The position numbers and the translations under genes are program-made. The notes under the pieces are model-generated. The model was not told the DNA's origin. It saw nothing but the letters and a program-made list of their open reading frames with translations, and made no database searches. DNA of 64,000 nt from Cyanobacteria bacterium SZAS LIN-3 (GTDB lineage Bacteria; Cyanobacteriota; Vampirovibrionia; Obscuribacterales; Obscuribacteraceae), in contig JAFEAV010000024.1 in the NCBI GenBank assembly GCA_018266215.1, forward strand, positions 1 to 64,000, read 5' to 3'. Shown piece after piece: positions 17,568 to 28,000 of the stretch. Every line of letters starts with the position of its first letter. The stretch's first letter is position 1.

Positions 17568-19408
17568 TATTCTTTCTCCGCGGCGACGGCTGTGCCATTG
17601 AGGATCTGCGGCTTGCCTTCAAATATACGGAAGCGGCGCGGCGTCCAGTCTCCAGTATACTCCACCGTCATGTTGCCTTCTTCGGTCACAATGGCCAGAC
17701 CAAGGACGTTCGGTCCTTTTTTACTGGCGGTAAAATCGGACAGGTCCCGTAGCTCAAAAATGCCCTGCTCATTGGTTGGACGTATGTAAAAGTGATCGGG
17801 CATGCCGGTCTGCAAACCGACTGAATGCCAGACCCCACTCAATCCTTCTTGGATTTCAGAAGGTATCCGGTATTCTTCGATGACAGGCGGAATCCGCTGG
17901 TCTGAGGTCTTTTGCGCCGTAAAACCGCTGCTTGAGGCCTCGAAATCGACAGCCGGTACAAAAGCCATGCCACCACTTTCGGTGCGGACCAACTTAGCGC
18001 TCATGTCGGCGGAAAAGGCACCTTCTCCAAGTGGATATGTAAGCATAAGGCCATCTTGAAAGACCGAAACCCGCCCGGCAATGGGAAAAACCTTGCCGTC
18101 ACGCTCCATCAATCCGACAAAAGCCCGCAGCTTATCGATGAATATTACATTTTGAATCTGCATCACGCCCTGCGAGGTGCCCCACTTATAGCGCCACACC
18201 CCGGGCAATAACTTTCTCAAATCAGCACTGCTAAATTTAGTACTGCGGCCGGGCTCATCAAGCTCAAACGGCGGGCTCTGGACCACGTGCCCGGCTGACT
18301 GGTGAGCTTGCATGTGGCGCCCGGGCGGCGAAATGGCAAAAAACAGGAAGGCACAAAGCAAAAGGCCGGCCCCAGCCACAGCGGCCGCCAGCTTCACCCT
18401 GGTCAGCTGCGGAGGTTTCACGGGCTTAAGGCCCCGGGCCACATTGAGGGCGCGCAGTGCTTTACCGGCCTTGAGTTTATCGAGGTCCTGCAATAGCTGC
18501 TCCACGCTCTGGTAGCGCAGCTCCTCATTGGGGCTGATCAAATTTTCGACAAAGGTATCAGCACCCTTTACGGCCTGCACACGCATTTTTTCGCTGCCCG
18601 AAAAGTTGAGATAGTCAAAGGCATCATGATCGTATTTCTCCAGCATTTTCACATTGAGCAGCGAAAAGCCGCTGACGCCGGCAAAAATGTCGGCACCGGT
18701 AAAGAGTAAATAGGCGATACAACCAAGCGAATAAAGATCCGAGCGCAGGTCAACTTTCTTATCACCCATCTGCTCGGGACTGACATAACGCAGATCCTGC
18801 ATATTCGCGCCGTAATGGGTCAGCCCCAGGGTATCGCTACCCTCGGCGGGCACACCCTTGCTCTGGCCAAAATCGGCGACAGAGACTGCGCCGTAGTCAT
18901 CAATAAACACACTGGAGGGATTGAGATTGCGATGCAAAAGCTCATGCCGGGAAGCTTCCTGCAAGGCCGCGGCAATTTCCCGCAAAATTTCAATAGCCCT
19001 GTAAAAATCCACCGGCCCTTCTTCGGCGAGCTGACCGAGGGTCTGGCCTTCTATATAAGTACGGGCAATATAGGGCGTTCCGTCGGCGGCGCGGCCGCAC
19101 TCCGTCACCGGCACGATATTTGGGTGGCTTATGGCCTGCAGCTTTTCGCCTTCCTGCAGGAAGCGTTTGACCAGGCGAGGGTTGCGCGCCAGGGAGGGGT
19201 CAAAAATGCGGAAGGCCACAACCAGGCGCTTTGAGTCCGCCGAATCGCCTCCCAGCTCCTTAGAGGCCCGGTAGAGCTCGCCTACGGCGTTGCGGCCGAG
19301 CAATTTTTCCATCTTCCAGGAGCCGAAGACGCCGCTATCCGACTCAAACTGCTCGGGCGAAACAGCCTCTTTGACAAAGACCTTTTTCTTGCTCTTAAAC
19401 TCTTCCAC
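17567..19408 (-). CDS. Membrane kinase-fold receptor, probable pseudokinase
   Basis: 613 residues: a Ser/Thr-kinase fold at about 30-312, one membrane helix at 338-360, and an extracytoplasmic part of 250 residues with two similar beta-rich segments containing GVWRYKWG and GVWHSVG. Key kinase residues are altered. The VAxK lysine is Arg (VVAFR, R67). The catalytic HRD is HRN (H159, R160, N161). The following K and N positions are N and S (NLNPSSVF). DFG (179-181), SPEQ and the DLYSLG helix remain. It thus keeps the fold but probably not catalysis. The order kinase-TM-sensor resembles PknB-type receptors. It starts with GTG 9 bases after the preceding stop. Confidence 0.8.
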   Translation of the reverse strand: MEEFKSKKKVFVKEAVSPEQFESDSGVFGSWKMEKLLGRNAVGELYRASKELGGDSADSKRLVVAFRIFDPSLARNPRLVKRFLQEGEKLQAISHPNIVPVTECGRAADGTPYIARTYIEGQTLGQLAEEGPVDFYRAIEILREIAAALQEASRHELLHRNLNPSSVFIDDYGAVSVADFGQSKGVPAEGSDTLGLTHYGANMQDLRYVSPEQMGDKKVDLRSDLYSLGCIAYLLFTGADIFAGVSGFSLLNVKMLEKYDHDAFDYLNFSGSEKMRVQAVKGADTFVENLISPNEELRYQSVEQLLQDLDKLKAGKALRALNVARGLKPVKPPQLTRVKLAAAVAGAGLLLCAFLFFAISPPGRHMQAHQSAGHVVQSPPFELDEPGRSTKFSSADLRKLLPGVWRYKWGTSQGVMQIQNVIFIDKLRAFVGLMERDGKVFPIAGRVSVFQDGLMLTYPLGEGAFSADMSAKLVRTESGGMAFVPAVDFEASSSGFTAQKTSDQRIPPVIEEYRIPSEIQEGLSGVWHSVGLQTGMPDHFYIRPTNEQGIFELRDLSDFTASKKGPNVLGLAIVTEEGNMTVEYTGDWTPRRFRIFEGKPQILNGTAVAAEKE

Positions 19409-19417
19409 TGGGCTCGC

Positions 19418-20104
19418 TTACCGTGATTTAAGTTTGCGTGGCGCCTCTTTCCACAATCGGTCGCACACCTTCTCCATACCACTTATCGTATCGCCAATCT
19501 TATGTGCGGCAAGATTTATGCCGGCATTTTTTGGCGGAGTTTCGCGGATAAGGACCTCGAGCGCCCCCAGGTCCTTGGACAGTTCGCTGGTAATGTCGCC
19601 CAGGACCATACCCTGCGCGCGCGCTCCGGAGCTGCACTCGGGATCTCCGACAATCCTGGTGATATTGGCCGTTTCGGCCTGCAATTTTGACTGCAAATCG
19701 AGCATCTGGGCGAAGGAATTATTGAGCCAGTGGGGACGGGGCGGCAGCAAAACATCGCGAGAAAGCGCATCCAGCGCCGTCATGGTCGTGCCCATATAGG
19801 TAGGGAACATATTCCTCTGGGTTTTATCTTCCGCCACGCCGTCACGAGTCACTTCCTGCGTGCGCGTGACCTCATGCAAAATATCGTCACTGTCACCTTT
19901 CATCCGCCGCAGTGTTTCGTGGATCTCGGCAAGGCAATCGGAGAGATTTTGCGGTGCTGCCACTGCAGGAGAGGCCGCGGGTGTGGGGGAAGCAGAGGGC
20001 GCAGGCGCCGTGCTTGAGGCATCAGCGGCTAGCGTTTGCGGTTGACCAAGCACAAGACCAAGAGATACTCCAAGGACCCAAGCAGCAATCTTCATTCTTA
20101 TCAT
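19418..20104 (-). CDS. Secreted helical protein of unknown function
   Basis: 228 residues with a signal peptide (about 1-27, ending at LAADA) and an Ala/Pro/Ser-rich linker to residue 50. A mostly helical body follows, containing three cysteines (in LSDCLAE, DPECSSG and KVCDRLW) that could form a disulfide. No family is recognised. The ATGA start/stop overlap with the DUF3160 gene and the 9-base gap to the kinase-like gene place it inside the operon. It may be a periplasmic partner of its neighbours, which is inference from position. Confidence 0.65.
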   Translation of the reverse strand: MIRMKIAAWVLGVSLGLVLGQPQTLAADASSTAPAPSASPTPAASPAVAAPQNLSDCLAEIHETLRRMKGDSDDILHEVTRTQEVTRDGVAEDKTQRNMFPTYMGTTMTALDALSRDVLLPPRPHWLNNSFAQMLDLQSKLQAETANITRIVGDPECSSGARAQGMVLGDITSELSKDLGALEVLIRETPPKNAGINLAAHKIGDTISGMEKVCDRLWKEAPRKLKSR

Positions 20105-22554
20105 TTCCCCTGTGGATTTAGTGGCTTGCCTAAAATTTGCAACTCTTTAAACGGTATTTTGCCCGCGCCAGGATCGCTCAGAGTCGGGCGCCCGGTGCCG
20201 GATTCAGCGGGTTTTGGCGGCGCCGCTTTTGCGGCTGCAGTCTCCTGGATAAAATCATATTGCGCCAGCCAGTTGGCCGGTCGCAAAAATCCATAGGTCT
20301 TTTTGCGCTCCCAGTGTTCTTTTTTGAAGGGCCCGCCGGATACTTCGTAATAAGTATAAACAGCTCCCCGACTGAGGTAGGGCCCTTTGTCGGTATTGAA
20401 TATGATGAAACAGGGACCGGCGTCGCCGAGACCGAGACTGGCACCGGTACCGGAGTTGGCCGGAATATATATGCTGCCCGCCGTGGGTGAGTCGACTGCA
20501 CTCAAGACCTGATCAAAGTTTGCCAGCAGGCGGAAATCCTCCGGCGGAAGCGGTTCGTAGCTGATTTCTTTTTCGCAGATTTTAACCATGCGTGTGAGCA
20601 GACGGATAAAGTCGCCCATCTTTTGCTTCTCACTCTGGGGAAAAGCACCCAGGCGAATGAGCTCGCTTTCGTTCAACTGGGTGAAAACAGCCAGCCGCTT
20701 GTAATAGTCGGGGCAGGGCTCCAGATAGTGAAAAACAGGCACCAGGGCGGCGGCTCTGGCGGCGGAGAGTTTGGGCGAACTGCTGGGATAATTGGCGGCG
20801 GCTGCCGGGGCAGCGGCATCCACTGTGCCTGTTTTGGTCTCGCCACCGGGGGCGATACTGCCGGTCACCTGCTTGTCTGGAGCCAGCTCGGTCTTGTATG
20901 ACTTATCGACGGCAATCAAACTGTCCACAAAAGCCCCGGAGGCACTGCTGAGACGCTGGGTCATCCAGGAATCACTGTAGAGTATGACCTGCGATCCTTT
21001 CTTGACAGGGCTGAAAAATTCGCTTATCAGCGTCCAGCGTTTTTCCGGATACTGATAGGCCTGGGTAGAATCATTAGCGCGCTGGCGCCGTCCTTCGGTG
21101 CGCACCAGCTCACTCAAGCCGTAAAAGAGAGTGGGGTCAAGATTGCCGACCATATTGCGCAATATATTGCTGGCCATGGAGGCGCCCCAGCCGTACATGA
21201 TGTAGAGCGAAAGCGGATTGACATACTGACCGGCGGAGGTCCCATCGTCGCGGAATTCCTTCACCGGTGCTCGCAGCCAGTCCATTTCATAGGGCATGAC
21301 CGGAGGCAGGAAGCGAAATACAAGCAGAGACTCATCGGCTTCCTTTGGTTTGTCGATCTCAAAAATCGATACGGCATTGAGTCCCACCTGTCTCTGCTTT
21401 TTGATGCTGAGCAGGAGCCTGGCGCGCGAAAGCGGCTGGGCAAGCGTATATAGCAGGTCCTTAAAATCGAGCTTGCCGGCGGTACTGAACATCGAGCGCA
21501 GATCTTTTGGATAGACCGAGGGCTCGCGGGTCAGCCGCCCCATGGTGATTATGGAATAAACCTCGAGCACATGCTGCCAGTGACTGAGCAGCGAAGCTCC
21601 ATCTTTAGCCTTGCCCAGCTCCAGGGCCCGGTAGAGCAGGACCGCCCGGCGGAAAGTATTGCCGCCGCCGGTTTCACTGTTATTGGTCACATCGGTGAGG
21701 GGGAAATACATCGAGGACAGCCAGGCCGAAGCCCGGTAAAAATTAGCGGTCCTGGCGGTGGTGGCATAAAAGCCGATGGGACGGAAGGTGGAAAAATCCT
21801 GCTCGCGGTTGAAAATAACCGAGCGCCCCTTGCCACCACGGGAGATGGCTGCCAGATCGCTTTTAGCCAGGTCGGAAGCGCCGCCCATATCGGGCAGGTC
21901 AATTTTAGGATCGAGCAGATTGGCGGCCACTATGACAAAGGCCAGATTGCGCTGGATGTCGTCTTTTACTTCGGCGATATCACAGGCGCGGTAATCGCTG
22001 ACACAGGAATCGATAAGTTCTTTGAGCAGAGTCTCCAGCTCGCCGTAGAGGGCCTGATCGATGACTTTGACAAAAAGTGTGTTGGTCAGGACAAAATAAA
22101 GGTGCGTAAAAACATCGGCGGTGATGAAATTGCTGCGATTATTCAATCTATTGTCGCGGTAAAGCTCGGCCATGGTGGGAAAATGAAAGCTATTGCCGTG
22201 GACAACGATAAAGCCGTTCATGGCCAGAGTGCTGACGCTCTTATTGGAGAGGCCGGGGATTTTCACACCCTCGAGAGACATAGGCGTCGGTGGCACAAGG
22301 CCCATCGAAACCGACGGGAACATATCGGAAAGATTGGGCTGGCGCTGCAAAGTGAGAGGACCGCTAGCTGGTGAATTTAAATCCTGCAGCGCTTTTTCAC
22401 GGTCGAGGGTGCGCTTGCGCCGCACATCATCAAGCGATGGTCCGACCCGCATGCCGTCGGCCGAAGTCTGGGCCAGAACCGCGCTCTGAGCAAGCCAGGG
22501 CCCGGTAAGCGAAACCAGAAGAGCCAGGACGGTATTTTTCAGCCGAGCAGTCAT
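20101..22554 (-). CDS. DUF3160 domain secreted protein
   Basis: 817 residues with a signal peptide (about 1-28). The long body matches the DUF3160 type in size and texture: FITADVFTHLYFVLTN, LPPVMPYEMDWLR and ELVRTEGRR followed by YPEKRWTLISEFF, and a C-terminal PCFIIFNTDKGPYLSRGAVYTYYE. The family is exported and has no assigned reaction as far as I know. It lies 5 bases after the penicillin-acylase-like gene and overlaps the next gene by 4, so it is co-translated with both. A Ala/Ser/Pro-rich insertion lies near residues 575-600. Confidence 0.75.
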   Translation of the reverse strand: MTARLKNTVLALLVSLTGPWLAQSAVLAQTSADGMRVGPSLDDVRRKRTLDREKALQDLNSPASGPLTLQRQPNLSDMFPSVSMGLVPPTPMSLEGVKIPGLSNKSVSTLAMNGFIVVHGNSFHFPTMAELYRDNRLNNRSNFITADVFTHLYFVLTNTLFVKVIDQALYGELETLLKELIDSCVSDYRACDIAEVKDDIQRNLAFVIVAANLLDPKIDLPDMGGASDLAKSDLAAISRGGKGRSVIFNREQDFSTFRPIGFYATTARTANFYRASAWLSSMYFPLTDVTNNSETGGGNTFRRAVLLYRALELGKAKDGASLLSHWQHVLEVYSIITMGRLTREPSVYPKDLRSMFSTAGKLDFKDLLYTLAQPLSRARLLLSIKKQRQVGLNAVSIFEIDKPKEADESLLVFRFLPPVMPYEMDWLRAPVKEFRDDGTSAGQYVNPLSLYIMYGWGASMASNILRNMVGNLDPTLFYGLSELVRTEGRRQRANDSTQAYQYPEKRWTLISEFFSPVKKGSQVILYSDSWMTQRLSSASGAFVDSLIAVDKSYKTELAPDKQVTGSIAPGGETKTGTVDAAAPAAAANYPSSSPKLSAARAAALVPVFHYLEPCPDYYKRLAVFTQLNESELIRLGAFPQSEKQKMGDFIRLLTRMVKICEKEISYEPLPPEDFRLLANFDQVLSAVDSPTAGSIYIPANSGTGASLGLGDAGPCFIIFNTDKGPYLSRGAVYTYYEVSGGPFKKEHWERKKTYGFLRPANWLAQYDFIQETAAAKAAPPKPAESGTGRPTLSDPGAGKIPFKELQILGKPLNPQGK

Positions 22555-22559
22555 GGCCT

Positions 22560-24989
22560 TTACTTATCGCTAAAGAGCAGCCGATGCTGCGAGATTTTAG
22601 ACTCAGAGCTGGGAGCAAAAGCCATCGGCAGAGGTACCGGATTGGGCGAGAAGAAAGCGCGCATCTGGTCAGCCTTGGTGCCGGAGAAGAGATTGCCGGA
22701 TTGACCCAGGGCCAGGGTCTGGTAAAACTTCTCGGAGTCGGACATATCAATTAAGAGGCGCATGGTCGAGCCCTGACGGCAGGCAAATTGTTCCTTGCCG
22801 CGCTTGAGAGAGCTTTCCATGGTCGCCACAGTGTCTTGATCTCCTCCCACGCGGGTGCCGCTGACATTGAGCACCGGAGCCAGACTGGACAGTGTCGGGG
22901 CAGCATCGGCAATGACATTGACGAAATCTATGCGGTGCAGGTCTCCCCATTTGAAGCCGCTGGTCTCTTCCGATTTTTCGCTGACGCGCAGATCTTTCAA
23001 ACACTGCACAAAAGACGTGCTGATGAAGTTTTTGAAAGTACGCTCTTCCTTGGGCAGAAAATCGGTCTTCTTCTCACGCAGCAGGCGGTCGACAAAGAGC
23101 GACCAGCTGGGGTAGCGCTTGAGATACTCGGTGGTCATCTCGCCGTCGAGCATGGGCTCCAGCACGCGGCGGGCGACGGTACGCAGGAAACTTTCATAAA
23201 TGGCCGCTCCGGCGCTGTCGGCGGCGAGGGTGCCGTCCCATTTGTTGAGAGCATCTAGGGCCTTGATCTGGAAAACATCTATCAGCTCCGAGCGCGTCAC
23301 CGCCTCAGAAATAACGGCTTTAACAGTGGGCGCAAGCGGTGCCAGCTGGTCAGCCTGCAAGAGCGCCATATCAGGCAGACCGAGCTTCTGATTGGACTTT
23401 TTGAAGGTGGAGAGCACGGCGTCAATGCGCTGGGCGCGGTAATAATTGACATTGACCGGCAGGTCGTTTTTGATCTCCGCCATATTGGCCACAAAATAAC
23501 CCTGGGGCGGATTGTAGGCGTGGTCCATATCGGCAAAAGGCATAGCTGCCACCCAGTCACCGAAGCCGGTCCAGCCGGGTGTGAGCAGGCAGCTCTCATA
23601 CTTACCGAAGCGCGCTCCATTAGCCCTTATCGGCACGGTGCCGGCCTGCTGGTAGCCGATATTACCGGTGGTATCACCATAAAGTGCGGTCATGGGTGAA
23701 CCGGCGTATTTTTGCAAAGATGACTGGAACTGCTGCCAGTTGGCGGCATGATTGAAGCGATAAAGGGTCTCCATGATACCGGCGGATTTTTCCGGATGGC
23801 CCAGAGCATCGGTGCCGATCCAGCTCAGGGCCACGCCGCTGTCCTGATTTTTGGTCAACAGGGGACCGTGTCTGGTAATCAGGACTTTGTGCAAAAGATT
23901 GGAAGTGCTGAAAAGCGAGCCGCTAAAGCGCACCGGTATCTCTTCGATAATTTCGGTGGCGGAGGCCCAGCCGGTCGGTATCTTGTATTTACCGGGCATC
24001 TGCGGGCTGAACTGCTCCAGATAAAGGTCCTGGACATCAACCTTGAGAGAGAGGAGCCCCCAGCCGATTTTGTCGTTGCGCCCGCTGACCACTCCCGGTA
24101 CACCGGGTATGGTGGCACCGGCAACGTGCATATCGGGGCTGCGCATCGAAACAAGATACCAGTCGACAGGCAGACTGAAGGCATTGTGGCGGTCCAGGGA
24201 GAGCAGGGCGCCCTTGCTGTCGGACAATGTATTACCGACGATCCAGCCGTTGCAGCCGCGCACGGGAGAAATATTTTGATCAGGCAGTATGCGCAAATCT
24301 TTGCGCGCGGGCGAAGTGAGACTCACCGCCGGTGGTGCTTCAAAAACACGCTCAAAAAGTTTGCCGGCGATCTTGTCGCCTACTTTATCAAGTACGTTCT
24401 GGCGCAAATCATCCAGGCGCCAGGACTCATCAAGCTCATACTGGCTGTACTTGAGGATGGCCAGGGTATCTTCTACCCGCCATGGTTTTGGTCGGTAACC
24501 AAGGAATCCAAACTCCAGCGGCAGACGATCGCTGTTGGAAGCAATATAAGTATTAACACCCTGGGCGTAACACTCCAGCGCCGTGCGCACTTCGCGCGGC
24601 AGAGCTTTGACTTCGTCCCTGACGGCGCGGCCTATACCAATCGTGCGCATCAATTTATCCTGCGACAAGGATTGCGAGCCGAATACTTCGGATAATTCAC
24701 CCAGCGCCCGGCGACGCAGCAGGTCCATCTGGACAAGTCTGTCCTGTGCGGTGACATAGCCCTGGATGCGATAGAGGTCAAGCTCGGTAGTCGCTTCTAT
24801 ATACGGGACCGAGCGATCGTCAAATTTCACCACCCCGCCGCGCGACAACTCGGGATAGCTGACAATGCCATCCAGGGTGGGCAGACTGCGCTGGGCGACA
24901 AAATAGAATCCCGTCGCCGACAGGACAATTACAACAACTATAACTAGAAGGACTCTGAGCAAATTCTTTTCAACGGAAGCGACTGTCAA
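22560..24989 (-). CDS. Penicillin-acylase-family N-terminal nucleophile hydrolase
   Basis: 809 residues. An N-terminal hydrophobic helix (9-30) anchors or exports it. About 40-220 would be the alpha chain. The expected autocleavage site is at 245-246 in RGCNGWIVG, then LLSLDRHN, AGATIPGVPGVVSGRND and IGWGL, all standard for the beta chain; the conserved Asn is N502 in FVANMAE. The nucleophile is normally Ser (GSNxW); here it is Cys246. Family members hydrolyse amides such as penicillins or acyl-homoserine lactones. The TTG start at 24989 directly follows a TATAAT, so TTG 24962 may be the real start if that promoter is used. It follows the hybrid kinase gene by 30 bases. Confidence 0.85.
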   Translation of the reverse strand: MTVASVEKNLLRVLLVIVVVIVLSATGFYFVAQRSLPTLDGIVSYPELSRGGVVKFDDRSVPYIEATTELDLYRIQGYVTAQDRLVQMDLLRRRALGELSEVFGSQSLSQDKLMRTIGIGRAVRDEVKALPREVRTALECYAQGVNTYIASNSDRLPLEFGFLGYRPKPWRVEDTLAILKYSQYELDESWRLDDLRQNVLDKVGDKIAGKLFERVFEAPPAVSLTSPARKDLRILPDQNISPVRGCNGWIVGNTLSDSKGALLSLDRHNAFSLPVDWYLVSMRSPDMHVAGATIPGVPGVVSGRNDKIGWGLLSLKVDVQDLYLEQFSPQMPGKYKIPTGWASATEIIEEIPVRFSGSLFSTSNLLHKVLITRHGPLLTKNQDSGVALSWIGTDALGHPEKSAGIMETLYRFNHAANWQQFQSSLQKYAGSPMTALYGDTTGNIGYQQAGTVPIRANGARFGKYESCLLTPGWTGFGDWVAAMPFADMDHAYNPPQGYFVANMAEIKNDLPVNVNYYRAQRIDAVLSTFKKSNQKLGLPDMALLQADQLAPLAPTVKAVISEAVTRSELIDVFQIKALDALNKWDGTLAADSAGAAIYESFLRTVARRVLEPMLDGEMTTEYLKRYPSWSLFVDRLLREKKTDFLPKEERTFKNFISTSFVQCLKDLRVSEKSEETSGFKWGDLHRIDFVNVIADAAPTLSSLAPVLNVSGTRVGGDQDTVATMESSLKRGKEQFACRQGSTMRLLIDMSDSEKFYQTLALGQSGNLFSGTKADQMRAFFSPNPVPLPMAFAPSSESKISQHRLLFSDK

Positions 24990-24995
24990 ATTATA
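24990..24995 (-). promoter_or_regulatory. Possible internal -10 (TATAAT) before the acylase gene
   Basis: Read on the minus strand, a perfect TATAAT lies in the 30-base gap after the hybrid kinase stop. No good -35 is visible. If active, the five downstream genes could be expressed apart from the kinase. Confidence 0.3.
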
Positions 24996-25019
24996 GTGCT
25001 AACAGGAGCTTAAGGGGAT

Positions 25020-28000
25020 TTACTTGCGCTCAGCTATGGCCGCCGCTATCTTCTTGAGTTCTTCCTCAAGCTCCAATCTGAGCAGGTCTGCGCGCTCCCG
25101 ACCATCATTTTTTGCTTCTTTTTCCAGCTTAATTGCCAGGGCGGCAAGATCGGCGGCAGTCATGACAACCGAGAGACCCTTCAACTGATGGGCCAGGCGG
25201 GCCACTTCCAGCATATTGTCGACTTCCAGCTTGACCGCCATCTCATCTAAAAGCTCACGAGCTTCCACCAGAAAGCTATCGATTAGATGGGGCAAGCCTA
25301 TATCACCGTAAAGTTTTTCCAACTGGGCAAAATCCATCTTCGGTTTTGGCGATATATCTTTGGCATCTACGATTGTAATAGATTCGTTTCCAAGATCGGA
25401 GGGCTCGATTTGACCGGGCTCCTGACGTTTCAGTCCGCCACGGCTCAAGTTGGAAGAATCCAGTGAGGGCAGCCACTTTTCCAGCAGAAGCGCCAACTGC
25501 TCCTGATTGACCGGTTTGCTCAAATAATCGTCCATGCCCGCAGCGATGCAGTTTTCACGGTCACCCTTCATGGCCGAGGCGGTCATGGCAATAATGGGGA
25601 TGTGCCCGCCGCGCGCGGCTTCTTCCTTGCGAATACACAAAGTTGCCTCGTAGCCGTCCATCTCAGGCATCTGGCAATCCATAAATACGAGGGCATACTG
25701 CCCGGTGCGCACAGCGTCCACCGCCGCCACTCCATTGGAGACCACGGTCACGGTCAGCCCCAATTTTTGCAACTGACGCAGGGCCACTTCCTGCATCACG
25801 TTATTGTCTTCGGCAATCAAAACCTGCGGGCCGGCATCATAGACCTTGACCGGCGGCTGCGATTTTTCGCCCGTGCGGCGATCGCCTGCGATGCGATAGG
25901 CACCACTGGTAGCCTGCTCCCGCATAAACGGAGCCGAATGCAGAGCAAGTTTGGCACAGATTGAAACCAGCTCGGCCAGATGGAAGGGCTTGAGTAAGAG
26001 CAAATGACGGTCTTTGTGCTCCGCAGCAACAAAATGCGATACGACATCCTCCTTCACCCCGAGGAAGAGAATAGTGACGTTGGGCAAAGCCGACAGCTCC
26101 TTAATCACTTCCAGGGCCTGCGGATACGGGCGGTAGACACCGGCGACAACGCTGCCGACACTATCGCTGTCGATTATCAAAAAGTGTTGTCTGTCGCTGG
26201 AGATGGACAGTTGCGCAACCTCGGCGACCACAACCGGCGTCAGAGACATGCAGCCAAGATAGCGCTTGAGAATGAGCTCGACGGTATTGGAGGCGGTAAG
26301 GACAGTTACCGCCGCGGGCGGCTCGGGGCTGTCGAGCAGCACGGTCTGAGTCTGCGAGGCCGCCACCGAGAGCGAACTACCCTCGGGCGGAGGTATTTTT
26401 ATCATCGGGGCCGTGAACCAGAAGGACGAGCCGATGCCTTCCTCCGAGACGAAATCCAGCTCGCCTTCCATCATTTCGGCCAGCAGTTTACTAATTGAAA
26501 GACCGAGACCGGTGCCGCCGTACTTGCGGGTCGTCGAGCCGTCAGCCTGGACAAAGGGACTGAATAGTCGCTTGCGCGCTTCCTCCGATATGCCGATGCC
26601 GGTATCACGGACGGTGAATCGCAAAGTGACGACATCCTCTTCGTCTTCCAGTTGCTCGACGTTAACAAAGACCTCGCCCTCGCGAGTAAACTTGACGGCA
26701 TTACTGATCAGGTTGATCAGAATCTGCCGGATGCGCACAGGATCGCCCATCACCGTAGCAGGGAGATTGGGGTCGACCAGGGTGAGCAGATTGAGAGAAT
26801 TTTTGCGGGCGGTGGGCGCCAGGAGCTCGGCACTGTCCTCGACAAGAGAGAGGATCTCAAAGCTGACGATGTCCAGATCGAGGCGACCGGCCTCGACTTT
26901 GGAGAAGTCCAGAATGTCGTTGATAATAGTGAGCAGCGACTGAGCCGAATCGCGCACCATGTTGGTAAATTGCTTTTGTTCATCGGTGAGCGAAGTATCG
27001 AGCAGAAGCTCGGACATACCAATAACGGCCGATATCGGTGTGCGGATTTCATGCGAGATGTTGGCGACAAATTCCGACTTCAGCTTGGAAGCTTCCAGAG
27101 CAGCATCGAAGGCGATTTCCAGTTTACGAGTGAGAAGCTCAAGCTCTTTATTGACCGAGGCCAGATTCTCCACTCGCTCGCTCAAATCGGCATTGAGTTT
27201 TTTGATTTCGGCCTCAGCCAGTTTTTGATCAGTGACATCGGTGAGCAGACCGTTAAAAATCACATCGCCGTTGTCCAGCAGTTCCGGACTGGACACGGCT
27301 CGGATCCAGCGCAGGCCTTCTTTTGTATTGATGCGCCCCTCAAACTCAAAGCCGCTCAAAGTCTCATAGCTCAGCTGAATGCTCTTGGCCATGCGAGCGC
27401 TGTCTTCCTCATGCACCATTTCAAAAACGAGATGAGGCTCGGCCATAATTTGCTCGGGCGTCATGCGCAGAATGCCTTCGCAACCCGGGCTTACATAAGG
27501 GAAGGCATAGCTGCCGTCACGCCGGTGCAGGTACTGATAGATACCGCCGGGTACGTGCGAGGCCAGCTGACTGTAGCGCGCTTCGCTCTGTTGCAGGGTG
27601 GCTTCGGCCACTTTACGAGCAGTGATGTCTTTGTTGAAGACATAGTAGCCGCTGTAATCACCGTGCACATCCAGCACTTTTACCAGCGTTACCTGTTCAT
27701 GGAATAGGGCACCGCTGGAGGTGCGGCCCAGAAGCTCGACCTCGGATTTGTTGTTGCGCAGCATCTCTTCAAAACAGCGGCGAAACTTGGGCAGGTCGTC
27801 CGAATAAACATATTCGAGAATGGAGCGTTCGATAATGGCTTCGGCGTCGACACCGTGCAATTGCGCATAAGACTGGTTGACAGAGAGGAAGCAATGGTTG
27901 ATGTCCACCTTGGCGATGCCTTCAACCGCGTTTTGCAGAGCAGTACTGATGTCGAGCAAGTCGGCTTCGGTCGCTTTGCGGTCGGTGATGTCGTAGGCGC

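Noticed and set aside
22560..24989. Acyl-homoserine-lactone quorum-quenching enzyme
   Set aside because: The family fits, but nothing in the sequence fixes the substrate, and no quorum genes are near.
26652..27707. Plus-strand open frame of 351 codons opposite the hybrid kinase
   Set aside because: Lies across PAS and HisKA domains read on the minus strand; no RBS or domain.
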